Positions 17,886 to 26,801 of a DNA stretch of 64,000 bases are shown here, in pieces; within the stretch, counting starts at the first letter, position 1; each line of letters opens with the position of its first letter. Where the stretch lies: positions 310,001 through 374,000 of the forward strand of contig NZ_JAVAMS010000001.1 in assembly GCF_030730945.1 (NCBI RefSeq), read 5' to 3'. A model generated the notes under the pieces. The model saw nothing but the letters and a program-made list of their open reading frames with translations, searched no databases and was not told the DNA's origin. The DNA comes from Aurantiacibacter poecillastricola (GTDB lineage: Bacteria; Pseudomonadota; Alphaproteobacteria; Sphingomonadales; Sphingomonadaceae). Position numbers and translations under genes: made by a program.

Positions 17886-20272
17886 GCATGAACAGGCGCT
17901 CCGCGCTGGGCTTGCTGACGGGCGGAAGCCTGTCGGCGCTCGCGATCATGCACAGCCCGCTTGCCTTCGCGCAGGCGGGCGCGACCTACAAGGATCCCCG
18001 CGCGCCGATAGCCGCGCGGGTGGCAGACCTCATGGCGCGCATGACCCTGCGGGAGAAGATCGCCCAGATCCGCACCGCCTGGCAGGGCAAGGGAGACATG
18101 ATCGAGGGGCTCGAATTCGTGCCCGAAAAGGCGAGTGTTGCTTTCCCAGACGGAATCGGCCACGTCACCCGCCCTTCGGACAAGCGCGGCGTGCCAGGCA
18201 TCAGCGGCGCGGCGGGAGGGACAGCCGCCCGCTGGCGCACGCCCGAGGAGACGGTCGCCTTCATCAACGCCCTGCAACGCTGGGCACTCGAGGATACCCG
18301 CCTCGGCATTCCGGTCCTGCTGCACGAGGAATCGCTGCACGGCTACATGGCGACAGAGGCCACCATGTTCCCGCAGGCGATCGCACTGGCGGGCACTTTC
18401 GACACGGATCTTATGCGCCGTGTCCAGTCCGTCACGGCGCGCGAAGTGCGTGCGCGGGGCGTGCCGCTGGTGCTCAGCCCGGTGGTGGATATCGTGCGCG
18501 ATCCACGCTGGGGACGGATCGAGGAGACCTGGGGGGAGGACCCCTATCTCGCCGCCGAGATGGGCGTCGCCGCTGTCGAGGGCCTGCAGGGGCCCGGCAA
18601 GTTCGAGATGCTGCGTGAAGGCAAGGTCTTTGCCACGCTCAAGCACATGACAGGGCACGGCCAGCCCGAGGCGGGCAACAACGTCGCGCCGGCCCAGCTT
18701 TCCGAACGCGAGTTGCGCGAGAATTTCTTTCCACCCTTCCGCGAGGTCGTCCGCCGCACCTCGATCGGCGCGGTCATGCCCAGCTACAACGAGATCGACG
18801 GCATTCCCAGCCACGCCAACACATGGCTGCTCGGCGATGTCCTTCGCGGCGAGTGGGGTTTCGACGGCATCATCGTCAGCGACTATGGCGGCGTGCACGA
18901 ACTGGCAACGCTGCATCATGTGGCCGCGGATCTTGAGGATGCCGCGCAACAGTCGCTTCTTGCAGGCGTCGACAGCGAACTGCCCGAGGGCATGGCCTTC
19001 GCCACGCTCGAGGAAGCCGTCGAGGCAGGGCGCATTCCCGTAGAGCTGATCGACACGGCCTGCGCAAGAATGCTCGCGATCAAGTTTCGCGCGGGCCTTT
19101 TCGAAAATCCCTATGGCGATTTCCAGCTTGCGCAGCGCATTACCGGCAATGCCGAGGCGCGTGCCCTCGCCCTCGAGGCCGCGCGAAAGAGCATGTGCCT
19201 GCTGACCAACGGGAAAGGCGCCCTGCCGCTGCGTGAGACGGAGATGGGGCGCGTTGCCGTGATCGGCCCAAACCATGCCATCGCCCGGCTCGGCGGCTAT
19301 TCCAGCGTACCACAGCAGACCGTCAGCCTGATCGAAGGCCTGCGCCAGATAGCCCCCGGTGCCGACTTCGTGACGGCGCAGGGCGTCTTCATCACCACCA
19401 GCGAAGACCGCTCGCAGGACATCATCGAACTCGCTCCGCGCGAAAGGAACCTCGCCTTGATCGAGGAGGCTGTCGAAGTCGCGCGCGGGGCCGATACCAT
19501 CGTGCTGGCCATCGGCGATACCGAGCAGACCAGCCGCGAAGGCTTTGCCACCAATCACCTGGGCGACCGCACCGACATCGATATCGTGGGAGAGCAGAAC
19601 GCCCTCGTCGATGCGATGGCGGCGCTGGGCAAGCCGCTGATCGTGTGCGCCATCAACGGACGCCCGCCGAGCTGGCCCAGCGTGGTTGAAAAGGCCGACG
19701 CCGTCCTCGAGTGCTGGTATCCGGGGCAGGAGGGAGGCACAGCCATGGCCGAAGCCCTGCTTGGACGGATCAATCCCGGCGCCAAGCTGCCGGTGACGGT
19801 GGTGCGCAACGAGGGGCAGGTGCCCTCCTTCTACAATCACAAGCCGAGCGCACGCCGCGGTTATCTGTTCGACGATGCGTCGCCGCTGTTCCCGTTCGGG
19901 CATGGCCTCAGCTATACCACCTTCACCATTTCGGAACCCCGCCCCGGCAAGACGCGGTTCGCCACTGACGAGCCGGTTACCGTCGAGGTCGACGCCACGA
20001 ATGACGGCCCCGTTGCAGGCGACGAGGTGGTACAGCTCTACGTCACACGCACCGAGGCATCGGTAACGCAGCCGGTGCTCGAACTGAAGGGGTTCGAGAG
20101 AGTGACGCTCGCCCCCGGCGAAACGCGCACCCTGCGCTTTACAATCGAACCGCGACGCCTGGCCATCTGGAACAGGGACATGGTGGAGGTCAACGAACTC
20201 GGCCCGCTGACCCTGTCCGTCGGCAATAGCAGCGCGTCGCTCAAGCAAACCGAAGTGGAGATCATTGCATAA
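17882..20272 (+). CDS. GH3 beta-xylosidase/beta-glucosidase, second of tandem pair
   Basis: This 796-residue GH3 enzyme is a paralogue of the previous one, with the same three-domain layout and the nucleophile aspartate in IIVSDYGGVHEL (D334). Its N terminus differs: MNRRSALGLLTGGSL looks like a twin-arginine signal, whereas the first copy has a Sec-type signal. The pair may therefore reach the periplasm by different routes or serve different substrates. Translation starts within the stop of the previous gene (ATG at 17,882 or 17,888), and its own stop shares one base with the GH10 start (TAATG). That makes a tightly coupled xylan operon. Confidence 0.9.
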   Translation: MSMNRRSALGLLTGGSLSALAIMHSPLAFAQAGATYKDPRAPIAARVADLMARMTLREKIAQIRTAWQGKGDMIEGLEFVPEKASVAFPDGIGHVTRPSDKRGVPGISGAAGGTAARWRTPEETVAFINALQRWALEDTRLGIPVLLHEESLHGYMATEATMFPQAIALAGTFDTDLMRRVQSVTAREVRARGVPLVLSPVVDIVRDPRWGRIEETWGEDPYLAAEMGVAAVEGLQGPGKFEMLREGKVFATLKHMTGHGQPEAGNNVAPAQLSERELRENFFPPFREVVRRTSIGAVMPSYNEIDGIPSHANTWLLGDVLRGEWGFDGIIVSDYGGVHELATLHHVAADLEDAAQQSLLAGVDSELPEGMAFATLEEAVEAGRIPVELIDTACARMLAIKFRAGLFENPYGDFQLAQRITGNAEARALALEAARKSMCLLTNGKGALPLRETEMGRVAVIGPNHAIARLGGYSSVPQQTVSLIEGLRQIAPGADFVTAQGVFITTSEDRSQDIIELAPRERNLALIEEAVEVARGADTIVLAIGDTEQTSREGFATNHLGDRTDIDIVGEQNALVDAMAALGKPLIVCAINGRPPSWPSVVEKADAVLECWYPGQEGGTAMAEALLGRINPGAKLPVTVVRNEGQVPSFYNHKPSARRGYLFDDASPLFPFGHGLSYTTFTISEPRPGKTRFATDEPVTVEVDATNDGPVAGDEVVQLYVTRTEASVTQPVLELKGFERVTLAPGETRTLRFTIEPRRLAIWNRDMVEVNELGPLTLSVGNSSASLKQTEVEIIA

Positions 20273-21474
20273 TGGAGAAGTTTACGATCAGCCGCCGTGC
20301 TGCGCTGCTGGGCCTCGCGGCGATGCCCCTGGCTGGATGCGGCTCGGACAGCGGCAGCGGCATCTCGCCCGTCCTGTCTTCTCCGCCGCCTTCGGCCCTT
20401 CCGCCCGGCCCGGCTCCTGGTCCGAGCCTCAACGCGATCGCGCAGACCCGCGGTCGCTATTTCGGCAGCGCCATCGCCTCCATTCCCGGCACCGATCAGG
20501 CGGGCTCCATCCAGAACCCGAGATACACCGAGATCGTGAAAGCCGAATGCGGCATGGTCGTGCCCGAAAACGAGATGAAATGGCAGACGACGCGGCCGGG
20601 GCCCGAAACATACGACTTCACGCAGATGGACGCGATCGTCGCATGGGCACAGGCGAACGACATGGCCGTGCGCGGCCACACCTTGCTGTGGCATCGGCCG
20701 CAATGGTTTCCCGAATGGCTGAACAACTACGATTTCGGCGCCAACCCTGCTGCCGAGGCCGAGCGCCTGCTTACCGAACATATCCGCACCGTGACGGATC
20801 GCTATCGCGGCGTCATCACCAGCTACGACGTGGTCAACGAAGCCATCGACCATGATCGCAACGCCCCCATCGAGACGAGCCTCAGCCGTGCGATGGGGAG
20901 CCCCGAAGCGGTACTGGACCTTGCCTTTCACACGGCCCGCGAACAGCTTCCGCAAGGCCAGCTGGTCTACAACGACTACATGAGCTGGGAGCCTGTGCAT
21001 CTCGAGCATTGCGCCGACGTGCTTCGCCTGCTCGAAGGGTTCCGCAGCCGCGACGTCCCGGTCGATGCGCTGGGCATCCAGTCGCATATCGAGATGTTCG
21101 ATATCGACCCTGCAACGGGCGTTGGCCCCTATGCGGAGCGCGAGTGGCGCAACTTCCTCGATGAGGTCGTAGGCATGGGCTATCGCCTGCTGATCACCGA
21201 GTTCGACGTGAAGGACAAGGCGCTGCCGTCCGACATCGCCCTGCGCGACGAGAGGGTGGCGGACTACACCCGCCGCTATTTCGACCTGATGCTGGATTAT
21301 GATGAGCACCTCGACGACGTGCTGGCCTGGGGCATGGTCGATCAGTTCAATTGGTTGCAATATTTCGACCCGGCCAAGCGTGACGACGGGCTGGAGGTTC
21401 GCGGGACGCCCTACGAATCCGATTACAGTCCCAAGCTCATGCGTACCGCACTGGCCGAGACACTGGGCGCCTAG
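20272..21474 (+). CDS. GH10 endo-1,4-beta-xylanase, Tat-type lipoprotein
   Basis: The 400-residue protein begins with a twin-arginine motif (ISRRAALLGL) and an LAGC lipobox, so it is probably a folded, exported lipoprotein. The GH10 barrel is unmistakable: HTLLWH, the acid/base glutamate in VVNEAIDHD (E190) and the nucleophile in LITEFDVKD (E310). It cuts the xylan backbone or longer xylo-oligosaccharides. A serine/glycine/proline-rich linker (about residues 23-55) separates the anchor from the barrel. It is the last gene of the GH3-GH3-GH10 operon and is translationally coupled through TAATG. Confidence 0.93.
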   Translation: MEKFTISRRAALLGLAAMPLAGCGSDSGSGISPVLSSPPPSALPPGPAPGPSLNAIAQTRGRYFGSAIASIPGTDQAGSIQNPRYTEIVKAECGMVVPENEMKWQTTRPGPETYDFTQMDAIVAWAQANDMAVRGHTLLWHRPQWFPEWLNNYDFGANPAAEAERLLTEHIRTVTDRYRGVITSYDVVNEAIDHDRNAPIETSLSRAMGSPEAVLDLAFHTAREQLPQGQLVYNDYMSWEPVHLEHCADVLRLLEGFRSRDVPVDALGIQSHIEMFDIDPATGVGPYAEREWRNFLDEVVGMGYRLLITEFDVKDKALPSDIALRDERVADYTRRYFDLMLDYDEHLDDVLAWGMVDQFNWLQYFDPAKRDDGLEVRGTPYESDYSPKLMRTALAETLGA

Positions 21475-21550
21475 CTTCTCGAATCCCTCGACGGGACATT
21501 TTCGTTTGCGGTGCTGCTGGCCGCACCAGCTTCTGCGCTCCGGGCAAGGC

Positions 21551-21589
21551 AAAGAAAAGGGCCGCCACGCCGCGATGGCATGACGGCCC
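21551..21589 (-). terminator. Rho-independent terminator downstream of the TonB-dependent receptor
   Basis: Read on the minus strand, a GGGCCG...CGGCCC hairpin is followed by TTTTCTTT. The stem occupies 21,559-21,589 and the T-run 21,551-21,558. It lies 25 bases beyond the receptor stop codon and is the clearest T-tailed terminator in the window. Confidence 0.8.
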
Positions 21590-21613
21590 GAGGTCGAGGA
21601 GCCTGCTATCGTT

Positions 21614-24600
21614 CTAGAAATTGCCTCTTATGATGAAGGAGAACCGGCGATCGTTCATGAAGTACGAGCGCGGGACAAGCTGGTCCGGATCACCCGAATA
21701 GGCCTGCGAAGTCTCGGTCACTTCGTTCAGCAGGTTCACGCCCTGGACGCCGATCCTGATGCCGCCCGGCAGGTCGAACGCGTCGCTGACATTGAAGAAT
21801 ATCGAGGCGTCGAGCTGTCCCGTCGGTTCGTTGAAGATCGAATAGTACGGGAAGATCACGTCAGAGGCGGTCAACAGGAAGCGCGAACGCCAGTTATACG
21901 CACCGCGTAGCGAGATCGGGCCCTTTTCGTAGAAGCCGGTGAAGTTGAAATTGTGCTTGGACAACTGCTCGAGCGGAAGGTTGCCCGGCGGAACCGTGGA
22001 TTCGTTTACCGGCGTTCCTGCATTGAGGAAGGTGTTCGGCAGGCCCGAACTCTCGATATACGTATAGTTCGCCTGGATGCCGAAGCCGTCGAGCGGAGCC
22101 GGAAGGAAGTCGTAGGTCTGCTGGTAGGCAACCTCGAAACCCTTGATCTTGCCGGTGCCGTCGAAGTTCGCCGGACCACGCACGAGCACGTTGCGCGTGA
22201 TGCCATTGCTGGTGATGTCCCGGCTCACGATGTCCTGGAAGAAGAAGTTCTCGACTTCCTTGTAGAACCCGTTGAGCGTCAGCGATCCGACCCGCGCGAA
22301 ATACCATTCGAGGCTGGCATCGAACTGCCATGCGGTTGCCGGCAGGAGGAACGGATTGCCCGCCGTGGCAGTCAACTCGCCACTCGTCCCCAGACCGATG
22401 GTCAGGAAGTTGCGGATATACGAGTTTTCAGGCCGTGTGAGCACCTTGGACCCGGCCAGGCGGAAGATCAGGTCGTCCGTCAGGCCGAAGCGCATGTTGA
22501 GGCTGGGCAGGAAGTAATCGTAAGTCTGCTCGGCCACGTTGTCGACGGTGACGCCGGTCCCCGCGAAGGTCTGCAGCTCTGCATAGCCTGCCGGACCAAG
22601 GGTACAGACGCCGCCCGGTACCTGCGGCGGCGTGCCCGGAGGAGCGTTGGGCGGAACCACCGGTTCGCAGCGCACGTCGAAGGGATCGGCGATGTTCAGC
22701 GCGGCGGTGCTGGGCACACCGATCGAGCCACCGGAGGTAAGGTCCGTATGGACGTAGCGAACGCCGACATTGCCGGCGAAGCGGATGCCGCCGAACAGCT
22801 CGTCGCTGCCGAAGTCAAACTGCACGTAGGCTGCCGTGTCGACCTGCTCCACCGGCTGGATGTCGGCCGGGAGATAGGGCGTGCCGTTGATGACACCGGG
22901 ACGCTGGCTGAGCGGGTTCCAGGTCGGAGCGCCCTCGTACTCGCTGGAGTAGAGATCCTGTATCGACTGGATGAAGTTCACCGACTCATCATAGCCATCG
23001 ATCAGGTCGCCCGAATAATAGAACGCTCCCGGAGAGCCCGGCACTTCGCCACGGAAGAAGTTCGGGAACTCGTACCGCTCGGAATTGCCGACATCGCCGA
23101 AGTTGATCGGACGCGAACCTGACCACGTCTCGCTCAGCATGCCCCAGTTGTAGGTCGTGTAGCGGACCGTCTGGTCACGCTCCTGATAGCGCGCACCCAC
23201 CTTGACCCGGCGAATGAAGGCGTAGTCGTCCAGTTCGTATTGCAGGTCGGCCTGCAAGGCGTACTGATCGCCGTCGCTGTCCTCGATGTGGTCCATCGCC
23301 GCGCGCCAGAACTGGAAGCGCGGATCGGTGAAATATTCCCGCTCGGTCGCGTTGGCCAGCGTCGGGCTGGGGGTCGACCAGGTATAGCCGAGGAATTGCG
23401 GCTTGTGAGGGACGATGACGGGATAGTCGCCGGTGAGATCCAGCTCCTGATCGGCGAAGGTCGAACCGAAGACGCTGAAGTCGAGGTTTTCCTTGCGCGA
23501 GGTCGCATACTGACCGTCGAGGACCACCGTCAGACGATCGGTCAGCTCCATCTGCATGTTGAGGCTGTAGTCCTCGTTGGTGATCTCGTCGTTCACCTGA
23601 CGACGCGCAAGCGACTGCTGGAGGCCGCCGATCGGCACGTAGGGCGAGCCGCCGCCGCTGATCAGGTTGCCGTCCGCGTCGCGCACCGGCGGCGCGGGAT
23701 CGTAATTGTCGACCTGGCCGCGCCAGCCATTGGTGGCGTTGACGATATAGCCCGACTGGAAAACGTTGCGCTCGTCATAGATATAGTCGGTGAACCCGCC
23801 CACCGGGCATTCGGCCCGCGCGGTCGGATCTCCGTTCGAACCGTCGGCCAGGATGATGTTCGGTCCGTTGGCATTCTGCTGGCAGCCGATCGGATACGTC
23901 GAATACTCGGCAAGGTCAGGCGCAGTTTCGTAGGTGTACTCACCCCACTTGTTGGTGGAGTGCGAGCGAATGAATTCCGCCGTTACCAGCACGCGCTCGT
24001 CGAGCGATTCGAACTGGGCTGAAACCGCGATGCCATCGCGCTTGCGATCGAAGTTCTGGGTACGGAACTGGCCGCCAACGGGCGCCACGCGGAAATCGGC
24101 ATAATCGGCAAAGCCATCGGCGCCCGGGCTGCCGAAATTGCCGCACTGGCCGTTGACCGGCGGCAGGGTAAAGGCGTCCGCATTGTTGGGAAGCGGGTTG
24201 CGACAGACCTGCACGCCGTCTTCGTTTGCCGCGTTTACAAGCATGCCGTCACGCGTCTGGTAGTTCGCCACCTGCAGGCCATCGGCGCGGGCCTTGATCT
24301 GCGAGTAGGACCCGCTCACCAGCAGGCCGAAGCGGCCGAGATCGGTATCCCAGGTATTGCTGATGAGCAGCGACCCGGTAGGTGTCCATTCCTCGCTGAA
24401 GTCGCCGTAATTCGCCTCGAGGCTGAAGCCGACGCGGAAGCCATCGCGATCGAAGGGCTTGCGCGTGTTGAGGTTGACCGTACCGGCCAGACCGCCCTCG
24501 ATCATCTCGGCCGTGGCGTTCTTGCTGATGATGACCGAGCCGAGCAGTTCCGAAGGCACATCCGCGAAATTCAGGGCCTGACCGCCGACACCGGCGGCAA

Positions 24601-25063
24601 AGGCACTGCGTCCGTTGAACTCGGAACGCACGAAGTTGAGGCCGCGCACGACGACGCCCGAACCCTCGACCGAGAAGTGGTCGGGGTCGTTCGAACCGGC
24701 GAAGCGGTTGATGGCGATGCCGGGAACGCGCTGGAGAGCCTCGGTCACCGAACGATCGGGAAGGGCGCCGATGTCTTCGGCCGTGATGGCGTCGACCACG
24801 GTATCGGCGTCGCGCTTGAGATCCTGCGAATTGGCGAGCGACTGGCGAATGCCGGTCACGATAATCGCGTTTTCGGCGGCAGTCTGGCCGTCCTCTTCGA
24901 CGCCCTCGATCTCGCTGGTTTCAGGTCGATCCTGGGCGAAGGTCGCCTGGGAAGCAAGCAAGCCGCCCAGTGCCAGGGAAGACGCGCCGGCCTTCAGAAT
25001 ACTGCGGAGTGCCGGCAATTCCCGCTGAAAGATATCGCCCGCACGCGTTTGCGCCTTGATCAC
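21614..25063 (-). CDS. TonB-dependent outer-membrane receptor, probably for xylo-oligosaccharides
   Basis: The 1149-residue protein starts at GTG with GGGAGGG upstream and has a long signal region (cleavage near SQATFAQD). The plug domain (ENAIIVTGIRQSL, DTVVDAITAEDIGALPDRSVTEALQRVPGI) is followed by a large beta-barrel ending in RRFSFIIRGNF, with the usual terminal aromatic residue. Size and plug sequence fit the Xanthomonas/Caulobacter class of large carbohydrate receptors (TIGR01782 type). A LacI-type operator lies 14 bases before the start codon, so it should be induced with the xylan enzymes. It is divergent from the halogenase-like cluster. Ligand identity is inferred from context. Confidence 0.9.
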   Translation of the reverse strand: MIKAQTRAGDIFQRELPALRSILKAGASSLALGGLLASQATFAQDRPETSEIEGVEEDGQTAAENAIIVTGIRQSLANSQDLKRDADTVVDAITAEDIGALPDRSVTEALQRVPGIAINRFAGSNDPDHFSVEGSGVVVRGLNFVRSEFNGRSAFAAGVGGQALNFADVPSELLGSVIISKNATAEMIEGGLAGTVNLNTRKPFDRDGFRVGFSLEANYGDFSEEWTPTGSLLISNTWDTDLGRFGLLVSGSYSQIKARADGLQVANYQTRDGMLVNAANEDGVQVCRNPLPNNADAFTLPPVNGQCGNFGSPGADGFADYADFRVAPVGGQFRTQNFDRKRDGIAVSAQFESLDERVLVTAEFIRSHSTNKWGEYTYETAPDLAEYSTYPIGCQQNANGPNIILADGSNGDPTARAECPVGGFTDYIYDERNVFQSGYIVNATNGWRGQVDNYDPAPPVRDADGNLISGGGSPYVPIGGLQQSLARRQVNDEITNEDYSLNMQMELTDRLTVVLDGQYATSRKENLDFSVFGSTFADQELDLTGDYPVIVPHKPQFLGYTWSTPSPTLANATEREYFTDPRFQFWRAAMDHIEDSDGDQYALQADLQYELDDYAFIRRVKVGARYQERDQTVRYTTYNWGMLSETWSGSRPINFGDVGNSERYEFPNFFRGEVPGSPGAFYYSGDLIDGYDESVNFIQSIQDLYSSEYEGAPTWNPLSQRPGVINGTPYLPADIQPVEQVDTAAYVQFDFGSDELFGGIRFAGNVGVRYVHTDLTSGGSIGVPSTAALNIADPFDVRCEPVVPPNAPPGTPPQVPGGVCTLGPAGYAELQTFAGTGVTVDNVAEQTYDYFLPSLNMRFGLTDDLIFRLAGSKVLTRPENSYIRNFLTIGLGTSGELTATAGNPFLLPATAWQFDASLEWYFARVGSLTLNGFYKEVENFFFQDIVSRDITSNGITRNVLVRGPANFDGTGKIKGFEVAYQQTYDFLPAPLDGFGIQANYTYIESSGLPNTFLNAGTPVNESTVPPGNLPLEQLSKHNFNFTGFYEKGPISLRGAYNWRSRFLLTASDVIFPYYSIFNEPTGQLDASIFFNVSDAFDLPGGIRIGVQGVNLLNEVTETSQAYSGDPDQLVPRSYFMNDRRFSFIIRGNF

Positions 25064-25077
25064 TATCGCCCTCCCAA

Positions 25078-25091
25078 TGTTAGCGCTACCA
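25078..25091. promoter_or_regulatory. LacI-type operator between the receptor and the halogenase-like cluster
   Basis: TGTTAGCGCTACCA has one mismatch to the perfect palindrome. It lies 14 bases before the receptor GTG and 138 bases before the first halogenase-like gene, so it certainly fits receptor control and may affect the cluster. Confidence 0.8.
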
Positions 25092-25229
25092 TAAGTATCG
25101 GCAGCGTTAGCTTTTTGCTGTTGGTATGGTGCATATCGCCACGATCTTGCCTTTGCAAGGGGGCGCGGGGACGATAGGCTTGTGACTGTTGCAAAAGCAT
25201 TTCACCCGTTCCTGTGAGGTTCCCTGCCC

Positions 25230-26801
25230 ATGCCCGACGCCAATGGTATCGTTACCCCCGAGCGGATAGCGAACATAGTGATCGTCGGCGGAGGGACCGC
25301 AGGGTGGATGGCGGCGGCTGCCCTGTCGCGCTTCTTCGACGATGGCAAACGCACCATCACACTGATTGAATCGGACCTCATCGGCACTGTCGGTGTGGGC
25401 GAGGCGACCATCCCGCCGATTCGCAACTTCAACGCCATGCTGGACATTTCCGAGAACGAATTCCTCAGGGAAACCCGGGGCACTTTCAAACTCGGGATAG
25501 AATTCGTCGACTGGGGCAGGATCGGCGATCGCTATTTCCACCCTTTCGGCGAGTACGGGCACGACTTCCACGGCATCCAGTTCCACCAGCTGTTCCTGCG
25601 CCAGCTGGCCCTGGGTGCGGATATCGGCGACATCTCGGACTACTCGATGAGCTGCGTGGCTGCCGCGCACCGGCGGTTCGGCCGTCCTTCCGCCCAAGCC
25701 AAGACGCCGGTTTCCGAGATCAACTACGCCTTCCATTTCGATGCCGGGCTCTACGCCGCATATTTGCGCAAGCTTGCAGAGCGGCAGGGCACGGTGCGCA
25801 GGGAAGGCCAGATCGTTCGCGCCCACCGCGACGGGGAAAGCGGCGATGTATTCGCGGTGGAGCTGGCCGATGGCTCTCGCATCGCCGGCGATCTCTTTAT
25901 CGACTGCTCCGGCTTTCGCGGCCTGCTGATCGAGGAGGAACTGGAAACGGGCTATGAGGACTGGAGCCACTGGCTGCCCGTCGACCGTGCCATCGCCGTC
26001 CCTACCGCCACCACCTCACCGCCAGATCCCTTCACCCGCTCCACCGCGCGGCAGGCGGGCTGGCAATGGCGCATCCCGTTGCAGCACCGTGTCGGCAACG
26101 GGCATGTCTTCTGCAGCCAGCACATGGGCGAGGACGAGGCGCGCGATATGCTGCTCGCAAACCTCGAAGGCGAGCCGTTGGCCGAGCCGCGCACCCTGCG
26201 TTTCACCACCGGCATGCGGCGCAAGGCTTGGAGCCACAACGTCGTCTCCCTCGGTTTGTCCTCGGGCTTTATCGAGCCACTCGAATCGACCAGCATCCAC
26301 CTCATCCAGAACGGCATTGCGAGGCTGTTCGCGCTGTTCCCGGACAAGCCGATCAGCTCGCTTGAACGCGACGAATACAATCGCGGGATGCGCGAGCTCT
26401 ACGAGGACGTGCGCGATTTCATCGTCCTGCATTACAAGGCCACGCAGCGCGATGACACCGAGTTCTGGCGCTATGTCCGCGACATGGAGGTGCCCGATTC
26501 GCTGGCGCGCAAGATGGAGCTGTGGCGCCTCCACGGCAGGGTATTCCGCGAGAATGCGGAGCTTTTCGCGCAGCCCAGCTGGATTGCGGTGATGCTGGGA
26601 CAGAACATCACGCCGCGAAGTCACGATCCCATCGCCGACACGCTGGACCAGCACAAGGTGCGCGAGGCCATGAGGCAGATGCGCGAGGGCTATCGGGCCA
26701 CGGCACAACGCCTGCCGAGCCAGGAGGAATTTCTGCGCCGTGCCGGCGCCTGGCATATGGAGCAACCTACGGCAGAATTCGCCTTTGGGGGGCGCCAGTG
26801 A
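25230..26801 (+). CDS. Flavin-dependent tryptophan-halogenase-like protein 1
   Basis: A 523-residue member of the PrnA/RebH family (PF04820). It has an N-terminal FAD loop (VIVGGGTAGWMAAA), the catalytic lysine in GTFKLGIEF (K87), the WxWxIP signature in GWQWRIP (W278, W280) and the glutamate in EPLEST (E352). By these residues it could be a working flavin halogenase. No flavin reductase or natural-product genes are near, and the place beside a carbohydrate TonB receptor is typical of an uncharacterised branch of the family in sphingomonads and relatives. It starts an operon with halogenase 2 and the cupin gene (4-bp overlaps). The substrate is unknown. Confidence 0.82.
   Translation: MPDANGIVTPERIANIVIVGGGTAGWMAAAALSRFFDDGKRTITLIESDLIGTVGVGEATIPPIRNFNAMLDISENEFLRETRGTFKLGIEFVDWGRIGDRYFHPFGEYGHDFHGIQFHQLFLRQLALGADIGDISDYSMSCVAAAHRRFGRPSAQAKTPVSEINYAFHFDAGLYAAYLRKLAERQGTVRREGQIVRAHRDGESGDVFAVELADGSRIAGDLFIDCSGFRGLLIEEELETGYEDWSHWLPVDRAIAVPTATTSPPDPFTRSTARQAGWQWRIPLQHRVGNGHVFCSQHMGEDEARDMLLANLEGEPLAEPRTLRFTTGMRRKAWSHNVVSLGLSSGFIEPLESTSIHLIQNGIARLFALFPDKPISSLERDEYNRGMRELYEDVRDFIVLHYKATQRDDTEFWRYVRDMEVPDSLARKMELWRLHGRVFRENAELFAQPSWIAVMLGQNITPRSHDPIADTLDQHKVREAMRQMREGYRATAQRLPSQEEFLRRAGAWHMEQPTAEFAFGGRQ

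Noticed and set aside
17711..20248. A very long open antisense frame opposite the second GH3 gene, and a similar one at 12,930-15,368
   Set aside because: These are shadows caused by high GC and codon bias of the real genes; their translations show no known domain and no ribosome sites.
25101..25115. A second half operator (GCAGCGTTAGC) beside the receptor operator
   Set aside because: The match is partial and lacks the inverted half.
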